A stretch of 11,200 nucleotides of DNA. It comes from a bacterium. Its GTDB lineage: Bacteria; Patescibacteriota; Minisyncoccia; Minisyncoccales; JAGMAB01. Positions 6,419 to 11,200 of the stretch are shown piece after piece (position 1 is the stretch's first letter; each line of letters begins with the position of its first letter). A program made the translations under genes and the position numbers. The notes below the pieces were generated by a model. It did not search any database, was not told the origin of the DNA, and was given only the letters and a program-made list of their open reading frames with translations. The stretch spans positions 1-11,200 of the forward strand of contig DAOWKS010000046.1 in the NCBI GenBank assembly GCA_030643665.1. Reading direction: 5' to 3'.

Positions 6419-6964
6419 TTATTCCGCAGCGGTTGCTGCTTTCTTCCCTACTTTCCTTCTTACTTTCTCTCCCATATATCTGATTCCTTTTCCTTGATAT
6501 GGTTCCGGCGGTTTAACTTTTCTTATGACAGCTGCTGTCTGCGATACCTTTTGCTTATCAATACCGTAAACAATAATAATATTTTTTTCTACTAAAAATT
6601 TTATCCCTTCTTGTTTTTTTATTTCAACCGGATGGCTAAACCCAACCTGTAAAACCAAATCCTCTCCCTCAAGCGCGGCTCTAAAACCTACTCCTTGTAT
6701 CTCTAATTTTTTTTCATATCCTTTAACCACTCCATCAATCATATTTGAAACAAGAGCCCGTGTTAAACCCCAAAAGGCCTTGGTTTGTTTGGTTTCAATT
6801 TGCGGCGTAACAAAAATTTGCTTGTCTTTAACATCAACCTTAATTTCAGGTCGAATTTCTATTTGAAGTTCGCCTTTAGGACCTTTGACAAGCACTTTTT
6901 GGCCTTCTATCTTCACTTCCACATCTTCCGGTATTAAAATTGGTTTTTTGCCTATTCTTGACAT
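6419..6964 (-). CDS. rplF: Large-subunit ribosomal protein L6 (uL6)
   Basis: Binds 23S rRNA helix 97 near the sarcin-ricin loop. The start MSRIGKKPI, the two related L6 domains, and the C-terminal signature PPEPYQGKGIRYMGEKVRRKVGKKAA identify it; 181 residues is the normal length. It lies 13 bp before rplR. Upstream it is separated from rpsH by an unusual 486-bp interval, so it may depend on read-through across the inserted material or on a promoter I cannot identify. No Shine-Dalgarno precedes the ATG. Confidence 0.97.
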   Translation of the reverse strand: MSRIGKKPILIPEDVEVKIEGQKVLVKGPKGELQIEIRPEIKVDVKDKQIFVTPQIETKQTKAFWGLTRALVSNMIDGVVKGYEKKLEIQGVGFRAALEGEDLVLQVGFSHPVEIKKQEGIKFLVEKNIIIVYGIDKQKVSQTAAVIRKVKPPEPYQGKGIRYMGEKVRRKVGKKAATAAE

Positions 6965-6994
6965 AACTACGAAATTTTTAATTTTTAATTGCCT

Positions 6995-7023
6995 TTGACA
7001 AGATTTTGATTTTATGCTATTTC
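6995..7023 (+). promoter_or_regulatory. Promoter of the inserted plus-strand gene (TTGACA, 17 bp, TGC-TATTTC)
   Basis: A perfect -35 TTGACA (6995-7000), a 17-bp spacer ending in the extended element TGC, and -10 TATTTC (7018-7023; 4/6 to TATAAT). Transcription would begin about 7030, placing the AGGAGG site almost at the 5' end of the message. It faces against the ribosomal operon, with its -35 only 31 bp upstream of the rplF start codon on the opposite strand. Confidence 0.68.
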
Positions 7024-7030
7024 TAATTTC

Positions 7031-7036
7031 AGGAGG
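7031..7036 (+). promoter_or_regulatory. Consensus ribosome-binding site of the inserted gene
   Basis: AGGAGG lies 8 nt upstream of the ATG at 7045. It is the best Shine-Dalgarno in the window and fixes the start of the 67-aa protein. Most ribosomal genes around it have none. Confidence 0.85.
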
Positions 7037-7044
7037 TAAAGGAA

Positions 7045-7248
7045 ATGGACCGACTATTATGGTTTAATACATTTGTGAGTGTATGGTGTTTCAGTTTTGC
7101 TTTCCGGTATACAATAACTGGAAGAGTTGAACCAGCGATAGTTATTGGACTATTGGGGATTGCGAATTTAGTTATGGTATTATATCCCCTATGGAAGAAA
7201 AAAACCTTAGAAAAGCAGAAGATGATGGCTCTTTTTAAAACAGACTGA
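7045..7248 (+). CDS. Small two-helix membrane protein of unknown function, opposite to the spc operon
   Basis: A 67-residue protein on the strand opposite to all neighbours, between rplF and rpsH. Residues ~5-24 (LWFNTFVSVWCFSFAFRYTI) and ~31-50 (AIVIGLLGIANLVMVLYPLW) are hydrophobic and long enough to span a membrane, joined by a short turn TGRVEP. The rest is a basic tail (KKKTLEKQKMMALFKTD), so by the positive-inside rule the C-terminus is probably cytoplasmic. I do not recognise a family. It has its own promoter, consensus ribosome-binding site and terminator, so it looks like a self-contained expressed unit. A small membrane toxin, a phage- or plasmid-derived cargo gene, or an envelope helper protein are all possible; no partner gene is visible here. 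Confidence 0.75.
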   Translation: MDRLLWFNTFVSVWCFSFAFRYTITGRVEPAIVIGLLGIANLVMVLYPLWKKKTLEKQKMMALFKTD

Positions 7249-7256
7249 AAAGCTAT

Positions 7257-7285
7257 GGCGCAACTTCGTGTTGTTGCCTCTTTTT
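7257..7285 (+). terminator. Intrinsic terminator of the inserted gene
   Basis: Starting 9 nt after the stop codon: GGC-G-CAAC, loop TTCGT, GTTG-TT-GCC. GGC pairs with GCC and CAAC with GTTG, with a G-U pair and one bulged base. CTCTTTTT follows. The T-run is only on the + strand side, so it terminates the inserted gene and keeps its transcript from running antisense into rpsH. Confidence 0.72.
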
Positions 7286-7319
7286 ATTTCTAATCTTTTT
7301 TAATCTTTTTGTAAAGCGA

Positions 7320-7441
7320 GGGAAGTAATTCTTGGGACAATCCGCAGCGAATTGGCTTGGTTCCCGCCGCAACGGGACAATTCGCGAGTAGACAGCGATT
7401 TTTCGCTGGAAAAAATCGCGGGTACCAAGAATTAACTTCCC
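7320..7441. repeat. Structured element closed by a 16-bp inverted repeat, MITE- or structured-RNA-like
   Basis: GGGAAGTAATTCTTGG (7320-7335) pairs with CCAAGAATTAACTTCCC (7425-7441) over 16 bp with one bulged A. Inside are GCGAATTG/CAATTCGC (7347-7354 with 7378-7385, with TCCCG/CGGGA nested), CAGCGA-TTTT-TCGCTG (7393-7408) and a competing GCGATTTTT/AAAAATCGC (7395-7403 with 7411-7419). GGGACAATyCGC occurs twice in direct orientation (7334, 7374), and CTTGGTTCCCGC (7356-7367) is nearly complementary to 7418-7429. No ORF lies within. It is more GC-rich than its surroundings and begins 9 bp after the rpsH stop. It could be a non-autonomous mobile repeat or a structured RNA; no known RNA class was recognised. 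Confidence 0.7.
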
Positions 7442-7450
7442 GAGCGACTC

Positions 7451-7840
7451 TTACCAGATTTCGCAAAGTATCTCGCCGCCTAATTTTTGTTTCTTTGCCT
7501 CTGTATCAGTCATTAATCCTTTTGAAGTTGAAATAATCAACATACCATAACCTCCGCGAACTTTTTTAATTTTCTTTATCGGCAAATAAATTCTCTGTCC
7601 TGATTTGGAAATCCTTGTTAATCCTGAAATAACCGGGAGTTTGTTCTTGTATTTTAAAGTTATTTCTATAATTTTTCTTATTTGTTTTCCTTTTTTCTCT
7701 ATTTTTTCAACAAAATCTTTTTTCTCTAAAATTTTAGCGAGCTCGTATTTTAAATTAGAAAAAGGAACATCAACTGTGGGTTTTAACACAGCTTGAGCAT
7801 TACGTATTCTATTGAGCATATCAGCGATTGGATCAGTCAT
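7451..7840 (-). CDS. rpsH: Small-subunit ribosomal protein S8 (uS8)
   Basis: Binds the central domain of 16S rRNA and, in several bacteria, represses the spc operon. MTDPIADMLNRIRNA at the N-terminus and the C-terminal block RGGYGMLIISTSKGLMTDTEAKKQKLGGEILCEIW are diagnostic; 129 residues is normal. It ends at its natural conserved W, so the material inserted after it has not truncated it. It starts 4 bp after the rpsN stop. Confidence 0.97.
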   Translation of the reverse strand: MTDPIADMLNRIRNAQAVLKPTVDVPFSNLKYELAKILEKKDFVEKIEKKGKQIRKIIEITLKYKNKLPVISGLTRISKSGQRIYLPIKKIKKVRGGYGMLIISTSKGLMTDTEAKKQKLGGEILCEIW

Positions 7841-7844
7841 AGAT

Positions 7845-8030
7845 TTACCACGATGATTTCTTTACTCCCGGTATTAAACCTTTATTTGCCATTTCTCTGA
7901 AACATATCCGGCACAAACCAAATCTTCGCATATATCCTCTTTTTCGTCCACACTTAAAACATCTCCTGACAATCCGGGATGAAAATTTCGGCTTTTTCTT
8001 TGATTTGGCAATTTGTGATTTTATAGCCAT
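7845..8030 (-). CDS. rpsN: Small-subunit ribosomal protein S14, zinc-binding short form (uS14 type Z)
   Basis: Small-subunit head protein. With the ATG at 8030 it has 61 residues, exactly the usual size of the short zinc form. The zinc ligands are C24, C27, C40 and C43 (CFKCG ... CRICF), and the ending IPGVKKSSW is typical. A longer reading from a TTG at 8066 would add 12 residues encoded by repeat DNA with no counterpart in the family, so I chose 8030. GAGGA (8034-8038) just before this ATG supports it, although the spacing is short. Confidence 0.95.
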   Translation of the reverse strand: MAIKSQIAKSKKKPKFSSRIVRRCFKCGRKRGYMRRFGLCRICFREMANKGLIPGVKKSSW

Positions 8031-8155
8031 GTTTCCTCGCTTCGCTCGGTCAAATGCAAAATTCAAAATGAAAAGTGTAAAATGACAGAGTAAAACATAA
8101 AGTTTTAAATTTTAAATTGTTGTTTTTCGTTTTTCGCTTTTAGCTTTTCGCTTTT
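8031..8155 (-). repeat. Mosaic junction repeat, copy C (rplE 3' end to rpsN start)
   Basis: Built from the same word set as copies A and B in another arrangement. Heptamers TTTTCGT, TTTTCGC, TTTTAGC, TTTTCGC (8124-8151) encode the end of L5. TTTTAAATTTTAAA lies at 8103-8116, TGAAAAGTGTAAAATGA at 8069-8085, CAAAATTCAAAATG at 8057-8070, and CGCTTCGCT at 8039-8047. Unlike A and B it ends in CCTC, which gives rpsN a GAGG ribosome-binding site. Confidence 0.75.
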
Positions 8156-8705
8156 GTATGGGAAATCCCATTAATCTTAATAATTCTACCCCCTGTTCTT
8201 GATTCTTTGCCGTGGTCACAACTGTTATCTCCAAGCCAAAAATGATTTTTGCTTTTTCCGGCAAAATCTCAAAAAAAGCAATGTGTTCTTTAATGCCTAT
8301 GGTTAAATTTCCGTCTTTATTAATAGAAGAAAGAGACAATCCTTGAAAATCGCGAGACCTGGGAAGAGTAATATGAATCAATCTTTCCAAAAAATCAAAC
8401 ATTCTTTGCTTTCGTAAAACAACAGCTGCGCCTACCGGCATGCCTTGACGAATTTTAAAACCGGAAATTGATTTTTTTGCCTGTTTTAATACGAGTTTTT
8501 GTCCCGTGATTAAAGTCAAATCATATAGAATACTTTTCTGTATTTTTTTTTGCTCGTCATTTGTCTTTCCTGAAATCAGACGGCCAAATCCGGTATTCAC
8601 TATTACTTTGGTAATTTTAGGAACAGCCATCGGATTCTTATAACCGAACTTTTCCATCATAGCAGGAATAACCTCTTTTTGATATTTTTCTGGTAATTTA
8701 ATCAT
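8112..8705 (-). CDS. rplE: Large-subunit ribosomal protein L5 (uL5)
   Basis: Binds 5S rRNA and contacts the P-site tRNA from the central protuberance. Motifs: NPMAVPKITKVIVNTGFG, ITGQKLVLKQAKKSISGFKIRQGMPVG, VLRKQRMFDFLERL-ITLPRSRDFQGL, and the C-terminal ITVVTTAKNQEQGVELLRLMGFP. The family usually ends within a few residues after MGFP. Here IQKRKAKSEKRKTTI is appended, encoded by heptamer repeats, giving 197 residues instead of about 180. The ATG at 8705 follows rplX by 6 bp without a Shine-Dalgarno. Confidence 0.96.
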   Translation of the reverse strand: MIKLPEKYQKEVIPAMMEKFGYKNPMAVPKITKVIVNTGFGRLISGKTNDEQKKIQKSILYDLTLITGQKLVLKQAKKSISGFKIRQGMPVGAAVVLRKQRMFDFLERLIHITLPRSRDFQGLSLSSINKDGNLTIGIKEHIAFFEILPEKAKIIFGLEITVVTTAKNQEQGVELLRLMGFPIQKRKAKSEKRKTTI

Positions 8706-8711
8706 AATAGT

Positions 8712-9017
8712 TTAGATTTCCTGCCCGCACTTTTTACAAATCCTGTATTTTTTCCCTTTTACAATTTTATAACCAACTCTTGTGGCTTTGCCGCATTTGG
8801 GACAAATTAATTTCACATTAGAAATAGAAATAGAACCGGGCATTTCGATAATCTGGCCTTTTTCTCCGGACCGTTTCGGTTTTTGATGTTTTTTTCTTAG
8901 ATTAATTTTTTCCACTAAAATTCGGCTTTTTTTTGGAAAAACCTCTAATGTCTTGCCTTTTCGCGCCTTATCTTTTCCGCTTATTACTAATACTTGGTCT
9001 CCTTTTTTAATCTTCAT
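8712..9017 (-). CDS. rplX: Large-subunit ribosomal protein L24 (uL24), four-cysteine form
   Basis: Initiates large-subunit assembly by binding the 5' region of 23S rRNA. The KOW motif is at the N-terminus (KGDQVLVISGKDKARKGKTLEVFPKK), followed by VEKINLRKKHQKP and SISISNVKLICPKCG. At 101 residues it is normal. The C-terminal part holds two CxxC pairs (C72, C75, C94, C97) at positions where many homologues have non-cysteine residues, so it probably binds zinc. Its start overlaps the rplN stop by 4 bp, and GAGGA lies a few bases upstream. Confidence 0.95.
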   Translation of the reverse strand: MKIKKGDQVLVISGKDKARKGKTLEVFPKKSRILVEKINLRKKHQKPKRSGEKGQIIEMPGSISISNVKLICPKCGKATRVGYKIVKGKKYRICKKCGQEI

Positions 9018-9385
9018 ACAATTTCCTCGGCTAAGCCGGCAATCTTATCATATCCTTTTTCTTTTATTTCCCGTGGCAAAGGACCTGAAATTCTTCCTCC
9101 TTTTGGCTCCTTTGTTTTTGCCTCCAAAATCACGCAGGCATTGTCATCAAACCTGATATAACTGCCGTCCTTGCGCCTAAAAGCTTTTCTTTGCCTCACA
9201 ATTACCGCTCTCACTACCTCGTGTTTTTTAACGGTTCTTCTTGGCTCTGCCTCTTTTACCGTACCAACTATAACATCACCGAGTTGGGCATACCTTCTTT
9301 TCGTTCCGCCTAAAACCCGAAAACACTGAACAACTTTTGCTCCGGTATTATCAATAACTTTTAACATTGTTTGCGGCTGAATCAT
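9014..9385 (-). CDS. rplN: Large-subunit ribosomal protein L14 (uL14)
   Basis: Sits on the subunit interface and forms intersubunit bridges. MIQPQTMLKVIDNTGAKVVQCFRVLGG, the central GDVIVGTVKEA, the FDDNACVILE strand, and the ending GRISGPLPREIKEKGYDKIAGLAEEIV are textbook; 123 residues is the standard size. Four-base ATGA overlaps with rpsQ upstream and rplX downstream indicate translational coupling. Confidence 0.97.
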   Translation of the reverse strand: MIQPQTMLKVIDNTGAKVVQCFRVLGGTKRRYAQLGDVIVGTVKEAEPRRTVKKHEVVRAVIVRQRKAFRRKDGSYIRFDDNACVILEAKTKEPKGGRISGPLPREIKEKGYDKIAGLAEEIV

Positions 9386-9612
9386 AATTTTTTTATTACT
9401 TTCCAGTGTTTATCTCTTGATAATGGTCGGCATTCCTCAATAACAACTCTATCCCCCTTTTTGTATTCCCCTTTTTCATCATGGGCTTTGTATTTCTTAT
9501 GCTGTTTGTACCTTCTTTTATATTTAGAATGCTGTTTTATTCGTTCCACTTCAACAACAATGGTCTTCGCCATTTTATCTGAAACGATTATTCCGGTTAA
9601 TTGTTTTTTCAT
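9382..9612 (-). CDS. rpsQ: Small-subunit ribosomal protein S17 (uS17)
   Basis: A primary 16S rRNA-binding protein with an OB fold. LTGIIVSDKMAKTIVVEVER-KHSKYKRRYK and KGDRVVIEECRPLSRDKHWKVIK are the conserved strands. It is 76 residues, slightly short at the C-terminus as in many compact genomes. It overlaps rpmC by 4 bp at its start and rplN by 4 bp at its end. Confidence 0.96.
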   Translation of the reverse strand: MKKQLTGIIVSDKMAKTIVVEVERIKQHSKYKRRYKQHKKYKAHDEKGEYKKGDRVVIEECRPLSRDKHWKVIKKL

Positions 9613-9791
9613 GGTTTTTTTAAAATTGTTAGTATCTGGGCGATTTCTTTTTTAATTTTGCGAACTCCTCTGACATTCTTTACTTTACCGGAAGCTAAAT
9701 TAAAACGAAGCTGTCTTAGTTTTTCTCTATCATCAACTAAAAGTTTTTGCAATTCCGATTTAGTTTTTTGCCGTAGTTCTTGAATTTTCAT
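9609..9791 (-). CDS. rpmC: Large-subunit ribosomal protein L29 (uL29)
   Basis: A small two-helix protein at the polypeptide exit tunnel. MKIQELRQKTKSELQKLLVDDREKLRQLRFNLASGKVKNVRGVRKIKKEIAQILTIL shows the usual pattern: ELRQK, an LRFNLASG turn, and a second basic helix. It is 60 residues, a normal length, 2 bp after the rplP stop, and overlaps rpsQ by 4 bp. Confidence 0.95.
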   Translation of the reverse strand: MKIQELRQKTKSELQKLLVDDREKLRQLRFNLASGKVKNVRGVRKIKKEIAQILTILKKP

Positions 9792-9793
9792 TG

Positions 9794-10204
9794 CTATTTT
9801 TTAATAAATTTTGTTTTTATTGGTAATTTATCGGTTGCCATTTTAAACGCTTCTTTGGCTATTGTTTCTTTTATTCCCTCTAATTCAAAAATAATTCTGC
9901 CTGGTTTTATTGGAAAGACATAATGGTCTACGCTTCCTTTTCCGCCGCCCATCGGCACCTCGGTCCCTTTTCTGGTTACTGGTTTGTCAGGAAAGATTCT
10001 AATCCAAAGTTTCCCTCCTTTTCTTAAATAACGGATAATTGCCCGCCGGGCCGCTTCTATCTGACGAGCGCTAATCCAACAATGCTCTAAACTTTTTAAA
10101 GCAAAAGAGCCGAAAACAATTTCTGTTCCTTTAAAGGCAACGCCTTTTGACCTGCCTTTTCGCCATTTTCGGTGTTTTACTTTTTTCGGCATTAAAATCG
10201 CCAT
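9794..10204 (-). CDS. rplP: Large-subunit ribosomal protein L16 (uL16)
   Basis: Needed for the A-site region and for late large-subunit assembly. PKKVKHRKWRKGRSKG, ALKSLEHCWISARQIEAARRAIIRYLRKGGKLWIRIFPDKPVTRKGTEVPMGGGKGSVDHYVFPIKPGRI and the C-terminal helix identify it. I chose the ATG at 10204 (136 residues). A TTG at 10225 would overlap rpsC and add seven non-conserved residues. An ATG at 10192 (MPKK) is also possible, since L16 usually begins two or three residues before PK. No clear ribosome-binding site decides between them. Confidence 0.93.
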   Translation of the reverse strand: MAILMPKKVKHRKWRKGRSKGVAFKGTEIVFGSFALKSLEHCWISARQIEAARRAIIRYLRKGGKLWIRIFPDKPVTRKGTEVPMGGGKGSVDHYVFPIKPGRIIFELEGIKETIAKEAFKMATDKLPIKTKFIKK

Positions 10205-10217
10205 AAAAATTGAAAAT

Positions 10218-10865
10218 TTAATCAAAGCGCTCTCCCTTATATATCCAGACCTTTACTCCGATTACTCCATAACTACAAAAGGCCTTGGCTTGAGCATAAT
10301 CTATATTAGCTCTGATGGTTTGACGGGGTAATAGACCTTTTTTCAACCACTCTCGTCTGGCAATTTCAGCTCCATTCAGGCGGCCGGCTACTTCTATTCT
10401 CGCTCCCTCAACATTTTTACAGATTGTAATTTTATCCAATGCTTGCTTTAAAACGCGTCTCGGCGGCATTCTTCTTTCAATTTGCTGAGCAATATATTGC
10501 GCGGCTAAAGTTGCTGAAGACCATGAATCTCTAACTTCCCTAACGTCCAATTTTATTCCAAGTTTGGAAGACCCTGCTCTAAAAATTTTTCTTTCTAATA
10601 TTTTTTTTATTTGTTCAATTCCTTCTCCTCCTCGGCCAATAATAAGACCGGGCCTGGGGGAAAAAATAATAATATTTATTTTTTCCGGAAACCTTTCAAT
10701 TTCAATCTTTTCTATGCCTACTTTTTCCAACTTGCTTGTCAAAAATTCCCGTATCTTAAAATCCTGTTCCAGATATTCAGGGAACTTTTTTTTGTAAAAT
10801 CCGCGTGAGCTCCAATCGTTTATTTCTTTCAAGCGAAATGATTTTGGATGAACCTTATGAGTCAT
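10218..10865 (-). CDS. rpsC: Small-subunit ribosomal protein S3 (uS3)
   Basis: Located at the mRNA entry pore, with helicase-related function. MTHKVHPKSFRLKEINDWSSRGF is the S3 start. The type II KH domain carries GLIIGRGG (residues 73-80), and the C-terminal domain ends GVIGVKVWIYKGERFD. At 215 residues it has the core but no long C-terminal extension. It begins 3 bp after the rplV stop. Confidence 0.97.
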   Translation of the reverse strand: MTHKVHPKSFRLKEINDWSSRGFYKKKFPEYLEQDFKIREFLTSKLEKVGIEKIEIERFPEKINIIIFSPRPGLIIGRGGEGIEQIKKILERKIFRAGSSKLGIKLDVREVRDSWSSATLAAQYIAQQIERRMPPRRVLKQALDKITICKNVEGARIEVAGRLNGAEIARREWLKKGLLPRQTIRANIDYAQAKAFCSYGVIGVKVWIYKGERFD

Positions 10866-10868
10866 AAT

Positions 10869-11200
10869 TTAGAATGCTTTGCGCTTAAATATTCTTTTTA
10901 TTCCTCTTTCAATCTTGGGTCTTTTTACTTCTAATTTAGGCTTTAATCTAGGCTTTTCAATCTTTGGCGCTTTTTCAACTTTTTCAACTTTTTTTGCCTC
11001 TTTTTCTTTTTCTTTCTTTTTCTCTACTTTGCTTGTTTTCTTAATCTCGTCAAGAGCAATTGTTATATGAGAGCTTTTTTTCTCAATTTGGTCGGCTCTT
11101 CCTCTTGCCCGCGGCAAAGATCTTTTATTTTTTGGGCCCTCGTCAACTAAAATCTTGGATATGTAAAGATTTGCTTCGTCTAAATGAAAATTATTTTTAG
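10869..11200 (-). CDS. rplV: Large-subunit ribosomal protein L22 (uL22), 5' end outside window, with long basic tail
   Basis: Lines the exit tunnel of the large subunit. The frame is open to the right edge. The first visible residues (KNNFHLDEANLYISKILVDEGPKNKRS) run into LPRARGRADQIEKKSSHITIAL, the diagnostic L22 C-terminal core. The TTG at 11117 is an internal leucine codon, not the start. After the core, about 55 residues of alternating Lys/Glu/Pro (VEKKKEKEKEAKKVEKVEKAPKIEKP, then RGIKRIFKRKAF) form a highly charged extension absent from standard L22. In all, 109 codons are visible before the stop. Confidence 0.93.
   Translation of the reverse strand, partial: KNNFHLDEANLYISKILVDEGPKNKRSLPRARGRADQIEKKSSHITIALDEIKKTSKVEKKKEKEKEAKKVEKVEKAPKIEKPRLKPKLEVKRPKIERGIKRIFKRKAF

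Noticed and set aside
6965..7044. A minus-strand promoter that would restart transcription before rplF
   Set aside because: TTGTCA is present, but I could not find a convincing -10 at suitable spacing in this A-rich DNA.
7385..7441. T-box riboswitch suggested by GGTACC and CGCG near the hairpins
   Set aside because: The T-box core (GGnACCGCG in the correct context) is not matched: an extra C is present, there is no specifier stem, and no aminoacyl or amino-acid gene follows.
7845..8066. Longer S14 starting at a TTG at 8066
   Set aside because: The extra 12 residues come from repeat modules, the start is TTG, and family length and motifs fit the ATG at 8030.
8953..9156. Plus-strand ORFs over the ribosomal genes, for example 8953-9156, 9371-9655 and 10564-10797
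   Set aside because: They are antisense to well-identified ribosomal genes, lack ribosome-binding sites, and show Phe/Leu/Ser-rich composition expected from the complement of Lys/Glu-rich coding DNA.
10205..10225. Longer L16 starting at a TTG at 10225
   Set aside because: It would overlap rpsC and add non-conserved residues; the in-frame ATG at 10204 agrees better with L16 length.
10869..11117. A separate 82-aa basic protein starting at TTG 11117
   Set aside because: The frame is open upstream to the window edge and encodes L22 sequence before and after this codon, so it is part of rplV.

Overview
The window is a ribosomal-protein gene cluster (end of the S10 operon plus the spc operon) on the minus strand of an AT-rich bacterial genome. 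Several features point to a Candidate Phyla Radiation (Patescibacteria) member, probably Parcubacteria-like. No rpmD (L30) lies between rpsE and rplO, the known CPR pattern. The ribosomal proteins are Lys-rich, many starts have no Shine-Dalgarno, and low-complexity heptamer repeats run into gene ends. The phylum is an inference; the gene order is read directly.

Right to left (direction of transcription): rplV (5' end outside the window), rpsC, rplP, rpmC, rpsQ, rplN, rplX, rplE, rpsN, rpsH, then a 486-bp interruption, then rplF, rplR, rpsE, rplO, secY, adk, a UPF0200-like P-loop kinase and map. Many junctions overlap by 4 bp or are separated by a few bases, so this is a polycistronic unit making ribosomal subunits, the Sec channel, adenylate kinase and the N-terminal methionine-removing enzyme. 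Past map come a 51-codon zinc-finger gene that usual length cut-offs miss, a GT2 glycosyltransferase, and the 5' part of galT, which overlaps the glycosyltransferase by 8 bp and runs off the left edge. The usual infA-rpmJ-rpsM-rpsK genes do not follow map.

The most unusual part is 6965-7450, between rpsH and rplF, where related operons normally have almost no spacer. It holds a complete small transcription unit on the opposite (+) strand: a TTGACA/extended -10 promoter, an AGGAGG ribosome-binding site, a 67-aa protein with two predicted membrane helices, and an intrinsic terminator. Next to it, directly behind the rpsH stop codon, is a ~120-bp element closed by a 16-bp inverted repeat with several internal hairpins. 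I recognise neither.

The second unusual theme is a mosaic repeat that spans three gene junctions (rplE/rpsN, rpsE/rplO, rplO/secY). Heptamers of the type TTTTCGC form the 3' ends of the upstream genes, giving L5, L15 and S5 related KAKSEK-type tails. The spacer then carries TTTAAA-rich and AAAAGTGTAAAA modules. A 43-nt block is nearly identical immediately before the start codons of rplO and secY. A related heptamer array has expanded inside rplR.
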